A stretch of DNA of 43,614 bases from an uncultured Granulosicoccaceae bacterium (GCA_938041955.1 CALISD010000187.1:1-43614); one strand, 5' to 3'; shown: positions 9,326-17,861, numbered from the stretch's first letter. Made by a program: numbers and translations. Notes: generated by a model not told the origin, from the sequence alone.

Positions 9326-9799
9326 CTATGCCTTTCTCATTTGTTTTGCAGCATCTAGAACCGCGCGCACTATTTTGTCGTATCCGGTGCAGCGGCACAG
9401 GTTGCCAGCCAGTGCATAGCGGACTTCTTCTTCAGAAGGGTCGGCGTTTTTCTCTAACAGCGACTTTGCAGCAATTAAAAAACCCGGCGTGCAAATACCG
9501 CACTGCAAGGCGGCATGTTCAAGAAATTTTTGTTGCAGCGGGTGCAATGTATTGCCGTCGCTCATGCCTTCTACTGTTTCGATGCTTCTTCCTTCAGCTT
9601 CTGCACCGAGTACCAGGCATGAACATACTAATGCACCGTCTAAAGTGATGCTGCAGGCACCGCAATCTCCGGTGCCGCAACCTTCTTTTACGCCTGTCAT
9701 GCCGACCCGGTCGCGCAGTGCGTCAAGCAGGGTTTCATCTGGTTCGCAGGCGAACTCGATATTGTCGCCGTTGATTGTTGAGCTAACTAGTACTGACAT
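9326..9799 (-). CDS. 2Fe-2S subunit of the molybdenum hydroxylase
   Basis: This small subunit relays electrons between the molybdenum and FAD subunits through two 2Fe-2S clusters. The N-terminal plant-ferredoxin-type site has Cys41, Cys46, Cys49 and Cys61 (EGCGTGDCGAC, then VCSC). The C-terminal four-helix site shows CGICTPGF and GNLCRCTGYDKI. The length of 157 is standard. There is no twin-arginine signal, so the enzyme is probably cytoplasmic. Its ATG overlaps the FAD-subunit stop codon, which shows a tightly coupled operon in the order FAD, 2Fe-2S, molybdenum, MoaD-like. Confidence 0.95.
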   Translation of the reverse strand: MSVLVSSTINGDNIEFACEPDETLLDALRDRVGMTGVKEGCGTGDCGACSITLDGALVCSCLVLGAEAEGRSIETVEGMSDGNTLHPLQQKFLEHAALQCGICTPGFLIAAKSLLEKNADPSEEEVRYALAGNLCRCTGYDKIVRAVLDAAKQMRKA

Positions 9800-10713
9800 T
9801 AGAGTTTTCCTCCGGCGCGAGTGTAGGCCAGTCGGGCGGCGCGTGTAGCAAGTACACCGGCAACGTGGGTTCGGAATTCAATGGTGCCCCGTTTGTCGTC
9901 AATCGGACGGCAGGCGGCGTTGCAAATTTCTGCCAGTGCTTCGAGCTTTTCGTCGTCAAGCTTACCGCCCTTCAGTATTTTGGTGGCTTCAGGCACAAGT
10001 ACCGCGGTTGGTGCTACAGCACCCAGCGCCACGCGTGCATGTGTGATCACGCCTCTCGGGCCAAGTGTGAGGTTCACAGCGGCACTGACGACGGCAATAT
10101 CCATTTCAGTACGTGGTGTAAATCTTAAGTAGGCGTCTGCCATTTTTGCAGCGCGCTTGGGCAGCTGAATCGACTCAACAATTTCGCCTTTTTTAAGGCA
10201 GGTTTTACCGGGGGCTGTGGCAATATCTTCTATCGCGACTCTGCGTGTGCCTTTGGGGCCTTTGATGACTGCGACGGCTTTGGCCGCGATTAACGCGGGA
10301 ACGCTGTCAGCCGCAGGTGAAGCATTGCAAAGATTGCCAGCAATGGTGCAGCGCCCCTGGATTTGATCTGAGCCAATGAGGTTAGCGGCTTCAACGACGC
10401 CCGGCCACGCTTTGCGCAGCGCTTTGTGCTCACCCATTTTAGCGCAGGATACAGCGGCGCCAATAGAAAATCCGGTTGCTCCCTTTTTGATGTCTTGCAT
10501 CGCTTTGATGCGTTTTATGTCAATGATTACATCGGGCTCGACATAACCGCCTTTCATTCTTACCAGTAGATCAGAGCCACCGGCAAGCACATGAACACTG
10601 CCTTTGGATTTAGCCAATAGCTTTACAGCATCAGCCGTTTTTTCGGGAGCCAGATATTCCAAGATTAAGTCTCTCTCGTTGTGCGGAGCAAGAGACAAGT
10701 TTGTTTCAATCAC
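9799..10713 (-). CDS. FAD-binding subunit of the molybdenum hydroxylase
   Basis: This is the medium subunit, a member of the CO dehydrogenase/xanthine dehydrogenase flavoprotein family. It passes electrons from the 2Fe-2S subunit to an outside acceptor. The FAD-binding AGGSDLLVRMKGG lies near residues 44-56, and the second FAD motif appears as TIAGNLCNASPAADSVPAL near residue 125. The C-terminal domain holds ALGAVAPTAVLVPEA. The length of 304 fits the family. The start is GTG at 10713; the ribosome site is weak and a slightly later start cannot be excluded. It is the first gene of the operon, separated by 77 bases from the DUF349 gene upstream on the same strand. Confidence 0.93.
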   Translation of the reverse strand: MIETNLSLAPHNERDLILEYLAPEKTADAVKLLAKSKGSVHVLAGGSDLLVRMKGGYVEPDVIIDIKRIKAMQDIKKGATGFSIGAAVSCAKMGEHKALRKAWPGVVEAANLIGSDQIQGRCTIAGNLCNASPAADSVPALIAAKAVAVIKGPKGTRRVAIEDIATAPGKTCLKKGEIVESIQLPKRAAKMADAYLRFTPRTEMDIAVVSAAVNLTLGPRGVITHARVALGAVAPTAVLVPEATKILKGGKLDDEKLEALAEICNAACRPIDDKRGTIEFRTHVAGVLATRAARLAYTRAGGKL

Positions 10714-10790
10714 TCATCGGGGTCAACTGTTGAATGCATTGGTAAGGTGGTTCCTCAATGTCGAAGTGTTGGATGCGCCCATCTTACGGC

Positions 10791-13541
10791 TTAGCTTTTC
10801 CCGAGTATTTGGTTAAACCTTGATTCGAGCTTGTCACGTACATCCGGCGCGGCCGGAGCCGCAGTCAGCCATTTTATTTGCAGCTGCTCTGTCAGCTCTG
10901 TTTTAGATTGCGAGGCGCTGTTTGACTGTAAGCCTTTTTGCAGCTGTTCAAGCTGATATTGCATGCGCATGGCTTTGTCTTCAGAGGGGGTTTCTTTGTC
11001 GCACAATATTTCCAGTTCGATGCAGATGAGACGCCGTGCGGTTGTGTTGGTGTCGTAGTCTGGGGTGCCGCCGGCGTTTAGCAAATCAACCATTGCCTGC
11101 TTGCGTGCATCCAGTGCCTTCACCGCTTGCGGGTTTTCGCCGCGGTCTGACGGTTGCCATTCCGACAGTATGCTTTCCATTTGATCCTTGATGGCGTCGG
11201 TGGGCTGTCCGGCGAGACTTTCCAGTTGTTGGCACAGATCGGCATTGTGTTGCAGGCTCTGCAGCGCTCGTTTGCGACTGTTATCGAGCGATTGCTGCCG
11301 GTAGCGATCTACAGAATCCAGCGCTTTTCGTAAATCTCGTTCGAGCCTTTTTTGATCTCTCTCCGGGAACTCCGGTAATTCTGCATATTCGGTTTGCAAA
11401 TCGGTCAGTGTTTTCTCGCTGACCGGTTCTTTAGAGTCTTTAATGGTGGCTAAGGTTCTTATAATTTCTCTGGCGCGTACAACGTGCTCAACGCTCGCTG
11501 CATGTTGCTCACGTTTCAAGCCCCTAAATTTTTCGAACACCTGGTTGGTTGCAGCACTGAATTCTTTCCACAGCGCGCGATCATCCTTTTGCCGACAAGC
11601 GCCGCTGAGTCGCCACGCAGATTGCAGGCTCTTGACTTGATTAATTCCGTGTTGATTGATATCGCCTTCACCAAGCTTTGTCACTTTTTCGATCAGGTCT
11701 CTTTTCTCGGCGGCGTTTACCTCGTACACCGGGTCGAGCTTTTCGTCCAGCAATTTAAGAATTTTAGTGAAGCGATCGTCTAGTGCCTTGCCGCGCTTCT
11801 TATCAAAGACCTGGTGGCTCTTCCACTCTTGTTTGGCGGTTCTTAATGTTTTCTCAACCAGCTTAAAGTCGGGTTGTGTCCAGTCTGTGTTGCGTTCGTA
11901 TTGTTCAAGGAGTTCACAGATTTCTTTGCGTTTGCCGAGTTTGTTTTTGCGATCTTCCCGGCGTGCAGTGAAAAATTTTCCACACGGCTCGTAGGCAATA
12001 TCAGCAGCTTTTTTAAAACGCGGCCAATGTTGTTCCTGCGCCGGGCTTGCACCCATGGCTTTCCATTGCATTTGCAGGTCTTTAATACGATTAGCGCAAT
12101 CATTTGGTGGCAGTTGCTGTGAAGGTACCTTTTCCATTTGCTCGCATAGGGTAATCAGCTTTGGTTCAGATGCGAATTCTTTCCAGTCACCGAGCTCTTT
12201 GACTTTGGTTTCAAGCCGAGCCAGTTTTTCTGTATAGCCTGCTTTTTCTGATGAGGTCAGCCTGGCTATTTTCTTGGCCAGTCGCTCTTGTATGGATTTA
12301 GCCGGGCCCCAGCGTTTTGCGGCCACCGCACTGTTGAGGCTTGCGAACTGCCGGTGTATTTGCTGTTTTAATTCGGTATCGGCTGCGGTTTTTTGATCGA
12401 GCCTGGTTTTGACAGTATCGATTAATTGCGGTGCTGCTTTTTGAAACTCAGCAGTTCCGGTGTCAGCCCGCAGTGTCTCTAAAGCTTTAAGCGTATTTTG
12501 TAGCGTTTTAGGCGCCGGGCTATCGGTGCTGAGTAGTTGCTGTGCTTTGAGTACAGTGGTTGCGTTTTTGAGCTTTGTTTCTATCGCGCTGGTCAGCGTT
12601 TTAAATTGTTGTATTTGATTGGGCTCAGCTTCATTTTGAAGGTCTGTCCAGAGCTTGCGCTGTGTTGCAAGAGCGGAGTTATTAGTCGGCAGTAGAGTAG
12701 GGAGTCGCTCTGCGGTGGCTTTGTCGGTGGATTCACTTAGTTCTTCCAGTGCTGCAATTATCGACAGGCGCTGATCCTGCAGTGACTGCTTTCCTCGCCA
12801 CTCTGCGGCTTTTTCACTGGCTGTTTGATGTAGCGTAGCGTAGCGCGTTTTCTTGTCTGCTGCGGGTTCAAAGTCTAGCTGTTCCCATTGAGTACTAAAC
12901 AGATCAAAGCGATTTACCGTTCCCGGCTGCCAGATTCCGTTGGCTATTTTGTCCATCTCATCAAGTATTTTATCTACCTGAGTGGCCTGAGCGTCAGCAA
13001 CGCTTTGTTCTTCGCGGTGTTTATCAAGACGTGTTTTGAGTTCTCGAGCGACCACCTTGTCTTTTGTTTTCATGCTACGCCAACATTTGTCAACGCTTGC
13101 CAGTGAAGTTAATTTATTTGCTGCGGTGAGTCGGGTGTCATGGAATTTAGACTTATCTGCGATGATCAGCCAATCTTCGTCACTGGTAGATTTTTCCAGC
13201 CCCAATTGGCGCAGGGATTCTTCGTTACTCTGTGTAGTAATAGAAAAGAACAGTGCTCTGTGGCTGGTCAGAAGGTCTGAAAGCGTTTGTCGTTCAGATT
13301 CATTGTCAGTGATAAGTTGTGAATAGCGTCTTGTGCAAGTTTCACGCACCAACTCGCTGTCATCAGACTTCGCCATACCGAGCAGGGCCGCAGAGTCGGT
13401 GTGATTTGCAGCGGCCTTGACGCGATTCTTCTCTAGCGGATCAGTCAGAGAGAATTCAGTCGCCGCTGGCGCTGGCGACTTCTTGTCACTACTTTTAGAG
13501 TCAGATGGCGAACGACCCAGTTGTCGAATATTTTTAAGCAT
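10791..13541 (-). CDS. DUF349 protein, 916 residues, coiled-coil rich
   Basis: The protein is almost entirely helical and charged, with repeated units of about 70-75 residues built on a core such as LQMQWKAMGASP, LQSAWRLSGACRQKDDRALWKEF and FEKFRGLKREQ. These match the DUF349 repeat as I know it. The N-terminal 50 residues are a low-complexity Ser/Lys/Asp region. There is no signal peptide or membrane segment, so it is cytoplasmic. DUF349 proteins are widespread in Gammaproteobacteria; their biochemical role is not established. GGAG sits ahead of the ATG. The gene lies 93 bases after leuB on the same strand, so it may be read through from the leucine operon or have its own promoter. Confidence 0.85.
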   Translation of the reverse strand: MLKNIRQLGRSPSDSKSSDKKSPAPAATEFSLTDPLEKNRVKAAANHTDSAALLGMAKSDDSELVRETCTRRYSQLITDNESERQTLSDLLTSHRALFFSITTQSNEESLRQLGLEKSTSDEDWLIIADKSKFHDTRLTAANKLTSLASVDKCWRSMKTKDKVVARELKTRLDKHREEQSVADAQATQVDKILDEMDKIANGIWQPGTVNRFDLFSTQWEQLDFEPAADKKTRYATLHQTASEKAAEWRGKQSLQDQRLSIIAALEELSESTDKATAERLPTLLPTNNSALATQRKLWTDLQNEAEPNQIQQFKTLTSAIETKLKNATTVLKAQQLLSTDSPAPKTLQNTLKALETLRADTGTAEFQKAAPQLIDTVKTRLDQKTAADTELKQQIHRQFASLNSAVAAKRWGPAKSIQERLAKKIARLTSSEKAGYTEKLARLETKVKELGDWKEFASEPKLITLCEQMEKVPSQQLPPNDCANRIKDLQMQWKAMGASPAQEQHWPRFKKAADIAYEPCGKFFTARREDRKNKLGKRKEICELLEQYERNTDWTQPDFKLVEKTLRTAKQEWKSHQVFDKKRGKALDDRFTKILKLLDEKLDPVYEVNAAEKRDLIEKVTKLGEGDINQHGINQVKSLQSAWRLSGACRQKDDRALWKEFSAATNQVFEKFRGLKREQHAASVEHVVRAREIIRTLATIKDSKEPVSEKTLTDLQTEYAELPEFPERDQKRLERDLRKALDSVDRYRQQSLDNSRKRALQSLQHNADLCQQLESLAGQPTDAIKDQMESILSEWQPSDRGENPQAVKALDARKQAMVDLLNAGGTPDYDTNTTARRLICIELEILCDKETPSEDKAMRMQYQLEQLQKGLQSNSASQSKTELTEQLQIKWLTAAPAAPDVRDKLESRFNQILGKS

Positions 13542-13634
13542 GATTTACTCCGTTCACCAATCTTTATGTTCCGGCTTTAGCTAGTGTCTTGGTCTGGTTA
13601 TAGACTGACATACTTGCATGTCCGGTTGTCACTC

Positions 13635-14747
13635 TTACGTGCTTTGAGCGTGTAGCTCATCAAGCGCTTCGAGTATTGCGGTTCCCATTTCAGAGGTTGA
13701 AACAGGTTTGACGCCTTCAGCTGCGATGTCAGCGGTTCGAATGTTTTTCGCCAGTACATGGTCTACTGCTTGCTCAAGCAGGTCTGCGTCAGTCTGCAAG
13801 TCAAAAGAGAACCTTAAGCACATAGCGAAAGATAATATGGTCGCCAGTGGATTAGCCAGGCCTTGCCCTGCGATGTCAGGTGCTGATCCGTGTACGGGCT
13901 CATAAAGTGCTGCACGCTTGCCATCAATCTCTGCACCTAGTGATGCAGAAGGCAGCATGCCGAGCGAACCGGTAAGCATGGCTGCGCAATCAGATAAGAT
14001 GTCACCGAACAGGTTGTCTGTTGCAATGACATCAAACTGTTTCGGTTGTCTGACCAGCTGCATTGCGCAATTGTCTGCATACATGTGTTCAAGCGTGATG
14101 TCCGGGTAATCTTTACCAACTCGTGTAGCGACCTGTCGCCAGAATACGCCTGACTCCATCACATTGGCTTTTTCTACCGAGTGAACTTTGCCATTGCGTT
14201 TGCTGGCGAGTTCAAAACCCACCCGCATCAGTCGTTCAATTTCTTCTTCATAGTATACTTGTGTATCGAGTGCACGGCGGCGACCATCAGGCATGGTTTC
14301 AATCCCGCGTGGTTCACCGAAGTAGACGCCTGCAGTGAGTTCTCGCAAGATCATAATGTCAAGGCCAGACACAAGCTCTTCGTGCAGGGAAGAGGCACTG
14401 GCCAGTGCGGCGCGGCAAGTGGCCGGGCGCAGGTTGGCGAATAGATCAAGTTCTTTTCGCAAAGTGAGCAGGCCTGCTTCAGGGCGTAAGTGGCGTTCTA
14501 CATCATCCCATTTAGGGCCGCCCACAGAGCCCATTACTATGGCGTCTACCTGCTTTGCGGTTTCAAGTGTTGCATCTGCCAGTGGTGTGCCGTATTTATC
14601 ATAGGCAGCGCCGCCAAGTTCGTCAGTGGTGATGTTGAAGTTAATGTCGCGATGGTTACCGAACCACTCGATAGTACGACTTAACTCAGCAACAGCTTCC
14701 GGGCCGATGCCATCACCGGGCAGCAACAGTAGAGAAACGTTTTTCAT
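13635..14747 (-). CDS. leuB: 3-isopropylmalate dehydrogenase
   Basis: LeuB oxidises and decarboxylates 3-isopropylmalate with NAD+, the third committed step of leucine synthesis. The N-terminal LLLPGDGIGPEAV, the substrate-binding LRELTAGVYFGEPRG, and the Asp-rich metal site (CAAMLTGSLGMLPSASLG region with DNLFGDILSD just before) are all present. The length of 370 is slightly longer than E. coli LeuB but normal. It starts 16 bases after the leuD stop, completing a leuC-leuD-leuB operon. leuA is not in the window. Confidence 0.97.
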   Translation of the reverse strand: MKNVSLLLLPGDGIGPEAVAELSRTIEWFGNHRDINFNITTDELGGAAYDKYGTPLADATLETAKQVDAIVMGSVGGPKWDDVERHLRPEAGLLTLRKELDLFANLRPATCRAALASASSLHEELVSGLDIMILRELTAGVYFGEPRGIETMPDGRRRALDTQVYYEEEIERLMRVGFELASKRNGKVHSVEKANVMESGVFWRQVATRVGKDYPDITLEHMYADNCAMQLVRQPKQFDVIATDNLFGDILSDCAAMLTGSLGMLPSASLGAEIDGKRAALYEPVHGSAPDIAGQGLANPLATILSFAMCLRFSFDLQTDADLLEQAVDHVLAKNIRTADIAAEGVKPVSTSEMGTAILEALDELHAQST

Positions 14748-14763
14748 TTATAGGCTCTAGAGG

Positions 14764-15381
14764 TTAAGAAGCGGGGGTCAGCCAGCTATGCGTGTTTGAT
14801 GTATCGCTCTCGAAGGTAGCAATACTTGATTCTTTTTCAAGCGTCAATGCGATCTCGTCAAGCCCGTTCAGCAGGCAATGCTTGCGAAATTCATCCAGCT
14901 CAAAAGTGTGTTCTGAGCCATCAGGTGCAGTGACGGTTTGTGACTCAAGATCAACAGAGAAAACTGCGTTAGAGCCATATTCTGCAAGCTCGGTGAGTTT
15001 ATCTATTGCCTCTTGTGGCAGCTGGATCAACAGCATGCCGTTTTTAAATGCATTGTTATAAAAAATGTCTGAAAAGCTGGGTGCTATAACGCATCTTATG
15101 CCAAAATCTTCTAATGCCCATGCGGCATGCTCACGGGACGAACCACAGCCAAAGTTATCCCCTGCAATGAGAAACGAAGCTTTGCTGTAAGCCTCTTTGT
15201 TGAGAATAAATTCCGGGTTGTCGCTGCCATCATCGTTATAGCGCATGGAGTGGAAAAGGCCTTTGCCCAGTCCATCACGACTAATAGTTTTTAGATATTG
15301 CTTTGGAATGATCATGTCCGTATCAACGTTGATCATTGGCATTGGCGCAGCAACGCCGGTCAGTTCTTTAAGCGCTTTCAT
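14764..15381 (-). CDS. leuD: 3-isopropylmalate dehydratase small subunit
   Basis: LeuD pairs with LeuC to isomerise 2-isopropylmalate to 3-isopropylmalate. The swivelling-domain motifs are clear: NVDTDMIIPKQYLKTI near the start, then GDNFGCGSSREHAAWAL and PSFSDIFYNNAFKNGML. The length of 205 is typical of the proteobacterial form. Its ATG overlaps the leuC stop by four bases, a classic translational coupling that keeps the two subunits balanced. The C-terminal 20 or so residues after TLEKE are variable in the family. Confidence 0.97.
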   Translation of the reverse strand: MKALKELTGVAAPMPMINVDTDMIIPKQYLKTISRDGLGKGLFHSMRYNDDGSDNPEFILNKEAYSKASFLIAGDNFGCGSSREHAAWALEDFGIRCVIAPSFSDIFYNNAFKNGMLLIQLPQEAIDKLTELAEYGSNAVFSVDLESQTVTAPDGSEHTFELDEFRKHCLLNGLDEIALTLEKESSIATFESDTSNTHSWLTPAS

Positions 15382-16790
15382 GTGTCACCCGTGATGGTGC
15401 GAACATCAGTAAGTTTACCAGTGACAGCGGCGGCTGCAGCCATTGCCGGAGACATCAGGTGCGTTCGACCACCGTGCCCCTGTCGTCCTTCAAAATTTCG
15501 ATTTGAGGTCGAGGCGCAGCGCTCTTGTGGTTTCAGGCGATCCGGGTTCATACCGAGACACATTGAACACCCGGGTTCGCGCCAATCGAAGCCAGCAGAT
15601 TTTAATATGTCTGCGATGCCTTCTTCTTCAGCCTGTTTTTTGACCAGGCCTGAGCCCGGAACCACCATTGCACTGACGTGATCAGCGACTTTTTTTCCTT
15701 CTACTACTTTGGCCACTGCGCGCAAGTCTTCAATACGGCCGTTGGTGCATGAGCCGATAAAGACTTTATCAATTTCTATTTCATTTAATGCGGTGCCGGC
15801 GGTTAAACCCATGTATTCAAGCGAGCGAGCCGCCGCCGCCTGCTTGTGTTCATCTTTAAAGGATTTGGGGTCCGGTACGGAATCAGTGATAGGCAGTGCA
15901 TCTTCAGGGGATGTACCCCAGGTGACGATCGGCGCTATCTGGCTGGCATCAATTTCAACTGTAAGGTCAAAGTGCGCACCTTCGTCTGTTTGAAGTGTCT
16001 TCCAATAGGCGACTGCATCATCCCAGTCTTTTCCTTTGGGAGCCTTCGGGCGCCCCTTTAAGTATTCAAATGTTGTTTCATCTGGCGCGACCAGGCCGGC
16101 CCGTGCGCCGCCTTCGATCGCCATGTTGCAGAGTGTCATGCGGCCTTCCATAGATAAGTCGGTAATCGCTTCTCCACGATACTCTATGACATGACCTGTT
16201 CCACCTGCCGTGCCAGTTTTCGCAATGATGGCTAATGTCAGGTCTTTAGCTGTGACACCAGCGGGCAACCTGCCTTTAACCAGTACCTGCATATTCTTTG
16301 ACTTGTTTTGCAGCAGGGTCTGTGAGGCCAGTACATGTTCAACTTCTGAAGTGCCTATGCCGTGCGCAAGGGCTCCAAACGCTCCATGGGTAGCGGTGTG
16401 TGAATCACCACAAACCACTGTTGTACCTGGCAGAGTGAAACCTTGCTCCGGTCCGATGATGTGCACAATACCTTGACGCTCATCCAGCTCGTCATAGTAC
16501 TCAACACCGAACTCTGAGGTATTGCTGCGCAAAGTATCCATTTGCAGCTTGCTTTCCGGGTCGTCAATTCCAACGGATCGATCAGTGGTGGGGATGTTGT
16601 GATCGACCACGGCGAGAGTTAGCTCTGGTCGACGCACCAGGCGGTTGCTTTTTCGCAACCCTGAGAACGCTTGTGCGCTGGTCACTTCGTGTACCAGATG
16701 GCGGTCAATGTAGATAAGACACGTGCCATCAGGCTCTGTGCTCACGACATGCGCGTCCCAGATTTTGTCGTACAGGGTTTTGGCTGGCAA
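15378..16790 (-). CDS. leuC: 3-isopropylmalate dehydratase large subunit
   Basis: LeuC carries the 4Fe-4S cluster that binds the isopropylmalate hydroxyl. The three cluster cysteines are in GSCTNGR and in EPGCSMCLGMN. CGDSHTATHGAFGALAHGIGTSE and the terminal MSPAMAAAAAVTG are family hallmarks. The start codon is TTG at 16790: the family begins with KTLYDKxWDAH immediately after a few residues, no ATG or GTG occurs upstream before an in-frame stop, and GAGG lies six bases ahead of the TTG. A strong GC-rich hairpin (16862-16883) lies in the leader. Leucine attenuation is conceivable, but I found no leader peptide with a leucine run. Confidence 0.96.
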   Translation of the reverse strand: MPAKTLYDKIWDAHVVSTEPDGTCLIYIDRHLVHEVTSAQAFSGLRKSNRLVRRPELTLAVVDHNIPTTDRSVGIDDPESKLQMDTLRSNTSEFGVEYYDELDERQGIVHIIGPEQGFTLPGTTVVCGDSHTATHGAFGALAHGIGTSEVEHVLASQTLLQNKSKNMQVLVKGRLPAGVTAKDLTLAIIAKTGTAGGTGHVIEYRGEAITDLSMEGRMTLCNMAIEGGARAGLVAPDETTFEYLKGRPKAPKGKDWDDAVAYWKTLQTDEGAHFDLTVEIDASQIAPIVTWGTSPEDALPITDSVPDPKSFKDEHKQAAAARSLEYMGLTAGTALNEIEIDKVFIGSCTNGRIEDLRAVAKVVEGKKVADHVSAMVVPGSGLVKKQAEEEGIADILKSAGFDWREPGCSMCLGMNPDRLKPQERCASTSNRNFEGRQGHGGRTHLMSPAMAAAAAVTGKLTDVRTITGDT

Positions 16791-16861
16791 AGGAGGCCTC
16801 TTGGAATGGTTAGATTCGCTATGGAAGAGGCTAATGTTAGAGCGCTAAGACAACCGCTGCA

Positions 16862-16883
16862 ACGCCCGTCTTTAGACGGGCGT
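16862..16883. repeat. GC-rich perfect hairpin in the leuC leader
   Basis: ACGCCCGTCT pairs exactly with AGACGGGCGT across a two-base loop, giving a very stable stem. It lies between the stop of the 58-residue ORF (16898) and the leuC start (16790) on the minus strand. On the minus strand no T run follows. On the plus strand a run of six T begins about ten bases after the stem, too far for a classical terminator. It may be a transcript stabiliser, a partial terminator or part of leuC control. Confidence 0.6.
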
Positions 16884-16897
16884 GTTATTGCAGTTTT

Positions 16898-17074
16898 TTA
16901 GACTGGTATTGTTACCTCAGCTGAGACTGAGGAAGTCTGCTGATCTGAGGTTCCACTGACCATACTGATTGCGGCTGCAGCCACGATGAGTATGGTGATA
17001 ATACCGCCGGCTGCCAGCATATTCAGTGCTCGTGCAGATGATTTGCGCTCACGGAGCGTTTTAGAAGTGTGCAT
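16898..17074 (-). CDS. 58-residue single-pass membrane protein upstream of leuC
   Basis: I do not recognise the family. The ORF starts with ATG at 17074, preceded by AGGAG, which is a good ribosome site. The product has a basic N-terminal segment (HTSKTLRERKSSARA), one hydrophobic helix at about residues 18-39 (AAGGIITILIVAAAAISMV) and a short polar Ser/Thr/Gln-rich tail. By the positive-inside rule, the N-terminus would be cytoplasmic. It is followed by the 16862-16883 hairpin and then leuC on the same strand, so it may share the leuC transcript, but a functional link to leucine synthesis is not shown. Confidence 0.6.
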   Translation of the reverse strand: MHTSKTLRERKSSARALNMLAAGGIITILIVAAAAISMVSGTSDQQTSSVSAEVTIPV

Positions 17075-17451
17075 GATGGTCTCCTATTCAGTTTCCATCG
17101 TTGCGTCTGCCAAATGCCGAGGCTTTCGGGTAGACGATCGAGGGATGTTGAAGGAAAACTGCTAATTAAACTGTGCACAGTGTTACATATTATGAACACA
17201 GCAGATCGAATGATCGATTCTGGGTGGCCGTCTGGCGATCGAGGTGTATGGCCAGGCCGTCGTTGCCACATGAGCGTGTTTTCAATCTTTCTGTCAGGAC
17301 GCGATGATGCCCCCTGACAGGTCAAATAAAAGATTCGACTGGGTCCGTCAAGAATGTGAAGCAATCAAGTGACAAAGCTATGGCGATAGTTTACTCTTGT
17401 CGGGCTGGTGGCAAAGCCAATGCAAAAGCCAGCAAAAACAGGAGTTTATTC

Positions 17452-17523
17452 ATGTCATTACTTGTTTGTGCAGCCATCGCTTTTCTTTGCCTTACAGCAA
17501 TCTCGCGCCGTAGTGACCCATAA
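17452..17523 (+). CDS. 23-residue hydrophobic mini-protein
   Basis: An AGGAG at 17440-17444 lies seven bases ahead of the ATG. The peptide is a single hydrophobic helix (SLLVCAAIAFLCLTAI, about residues 2-17) ending in a basic and polar RRSDP. This architecture is usual for very small inner-membrane proteins that modulate larger complexes. No homologue is recognised, and no partner gene is adjacent. The evidence is only the ribosome site and the coherent topology, so it needs expression data. Confidence 0.4.
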   Translation: MSLLVCAAIAFLCLTAISRRSDP

Positions 17524-17627
17524 TAGTTACAACTTTAGGCCGGTGAGGCCTGTTGTTGTGTATCTGTTATCTGTAATTCTTCCCTGACTGCACCACATTA
17601 ATTCAGCGCGCTTCTATGCGTTAGTGT

Positions 17628-17729
17628 TTAGGATCCGATGTGCGGCAAGTATTCTACAAAGTAAAAACCTACCAAAAGGATTATTGCGCAAAGTAATAGT
17701 CCAGCGATGACCAGTTTATCGATTGCCAT
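17628..17729 (-). CDS. 33-residue single-pass membrane mini-protein
   Basis: The ATG at 17729 is preceded by CCGGAG with six bases of spacing. The peptide reads as a short charged head (MAIDK), one hydrophobic helix of about 20 residues (LVIAGLLLCAIILLVGFYF) and a short tail (VEYLPHIGS). The length and topology resemble known small accessory subunits of respiratory enzymes, but I cannot match it to one. It is divergent from the formylglycine-enzyme/cytochrome gene cluster, with an inverted repeat between them. Confidence 0.5.
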   Translation of the reverse strand: MAIDKLVIAGLLLCAIILLVGFYFVEYLPHIGS

Positions 17730-17792
17730 TGAGAGCTCCGGGGGTAAAAGCATATGTGTGCTTAGCCTGTAGCAGAATTCCCGCCATCCAAA

Positions 17793-17806
17793 GTTGATAC
17801 TTCAAC
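17793..17806. promoter_or_regulatory. Inverted repeat between the 33-residue ORF and the FGE-like operon
   Basis: GTTGA at 17793-17797 is the reverse complement of TCAAC at 17802-17806, with four bases between. It lies in the divergent interval 17730-17861, where a regulator could act on both sides. The spacing does not match the FNR consensus. The assignment rests on symmetry and position only. Confidence 0.3.
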
Positions 17807-17861
17807 AAATTCTGGAACGAGTTTGGCATGTCAGACAGTCCTTTACGATTGGACGGGTCTT

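Larger units (their letters stand above)
17075..17822. other. Gene-poor stretch with tiny ORFs and palindromes
   Basis: Apart from the two tiny ORFs listed separately (17452-17523 and 17628-17729), this 750-base stretch has no convincing gene. A perfect 12-bp palindrome ACTGTGCACAGT occupies 17170-17181, about 95 bases upstream of the 58-residue ORF, in operator position. CTGTCAGG at 17291-17298 and CCTGACAG at 17313-17320 form an 8-bp stem with a 14-base loop. AGGCC/GGCCT at 17537-17551 forms a short stem just after the 23-residue ORF. A non-coding RNA is possible, but I cannot support one from sequence alone. Confidence 0.5.

Noticed and set aside
7038..10713. Aerobic CO dehydrogenase (cox) operon
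   Set aside because: Subunit order is similar, but the AYR loop of the large subunit lacks the cysteine-containing active-site sequence.
16862..16883. Hairpin as intrinsic terminator
   Set aside because: No T run directly after the stem on either strand.
17023..17364. Minus-strand frame of 113 codons upstream of leuC
   Set aside because: It overlaps the better supported 58-residue ORF in another frame and has no coding character.
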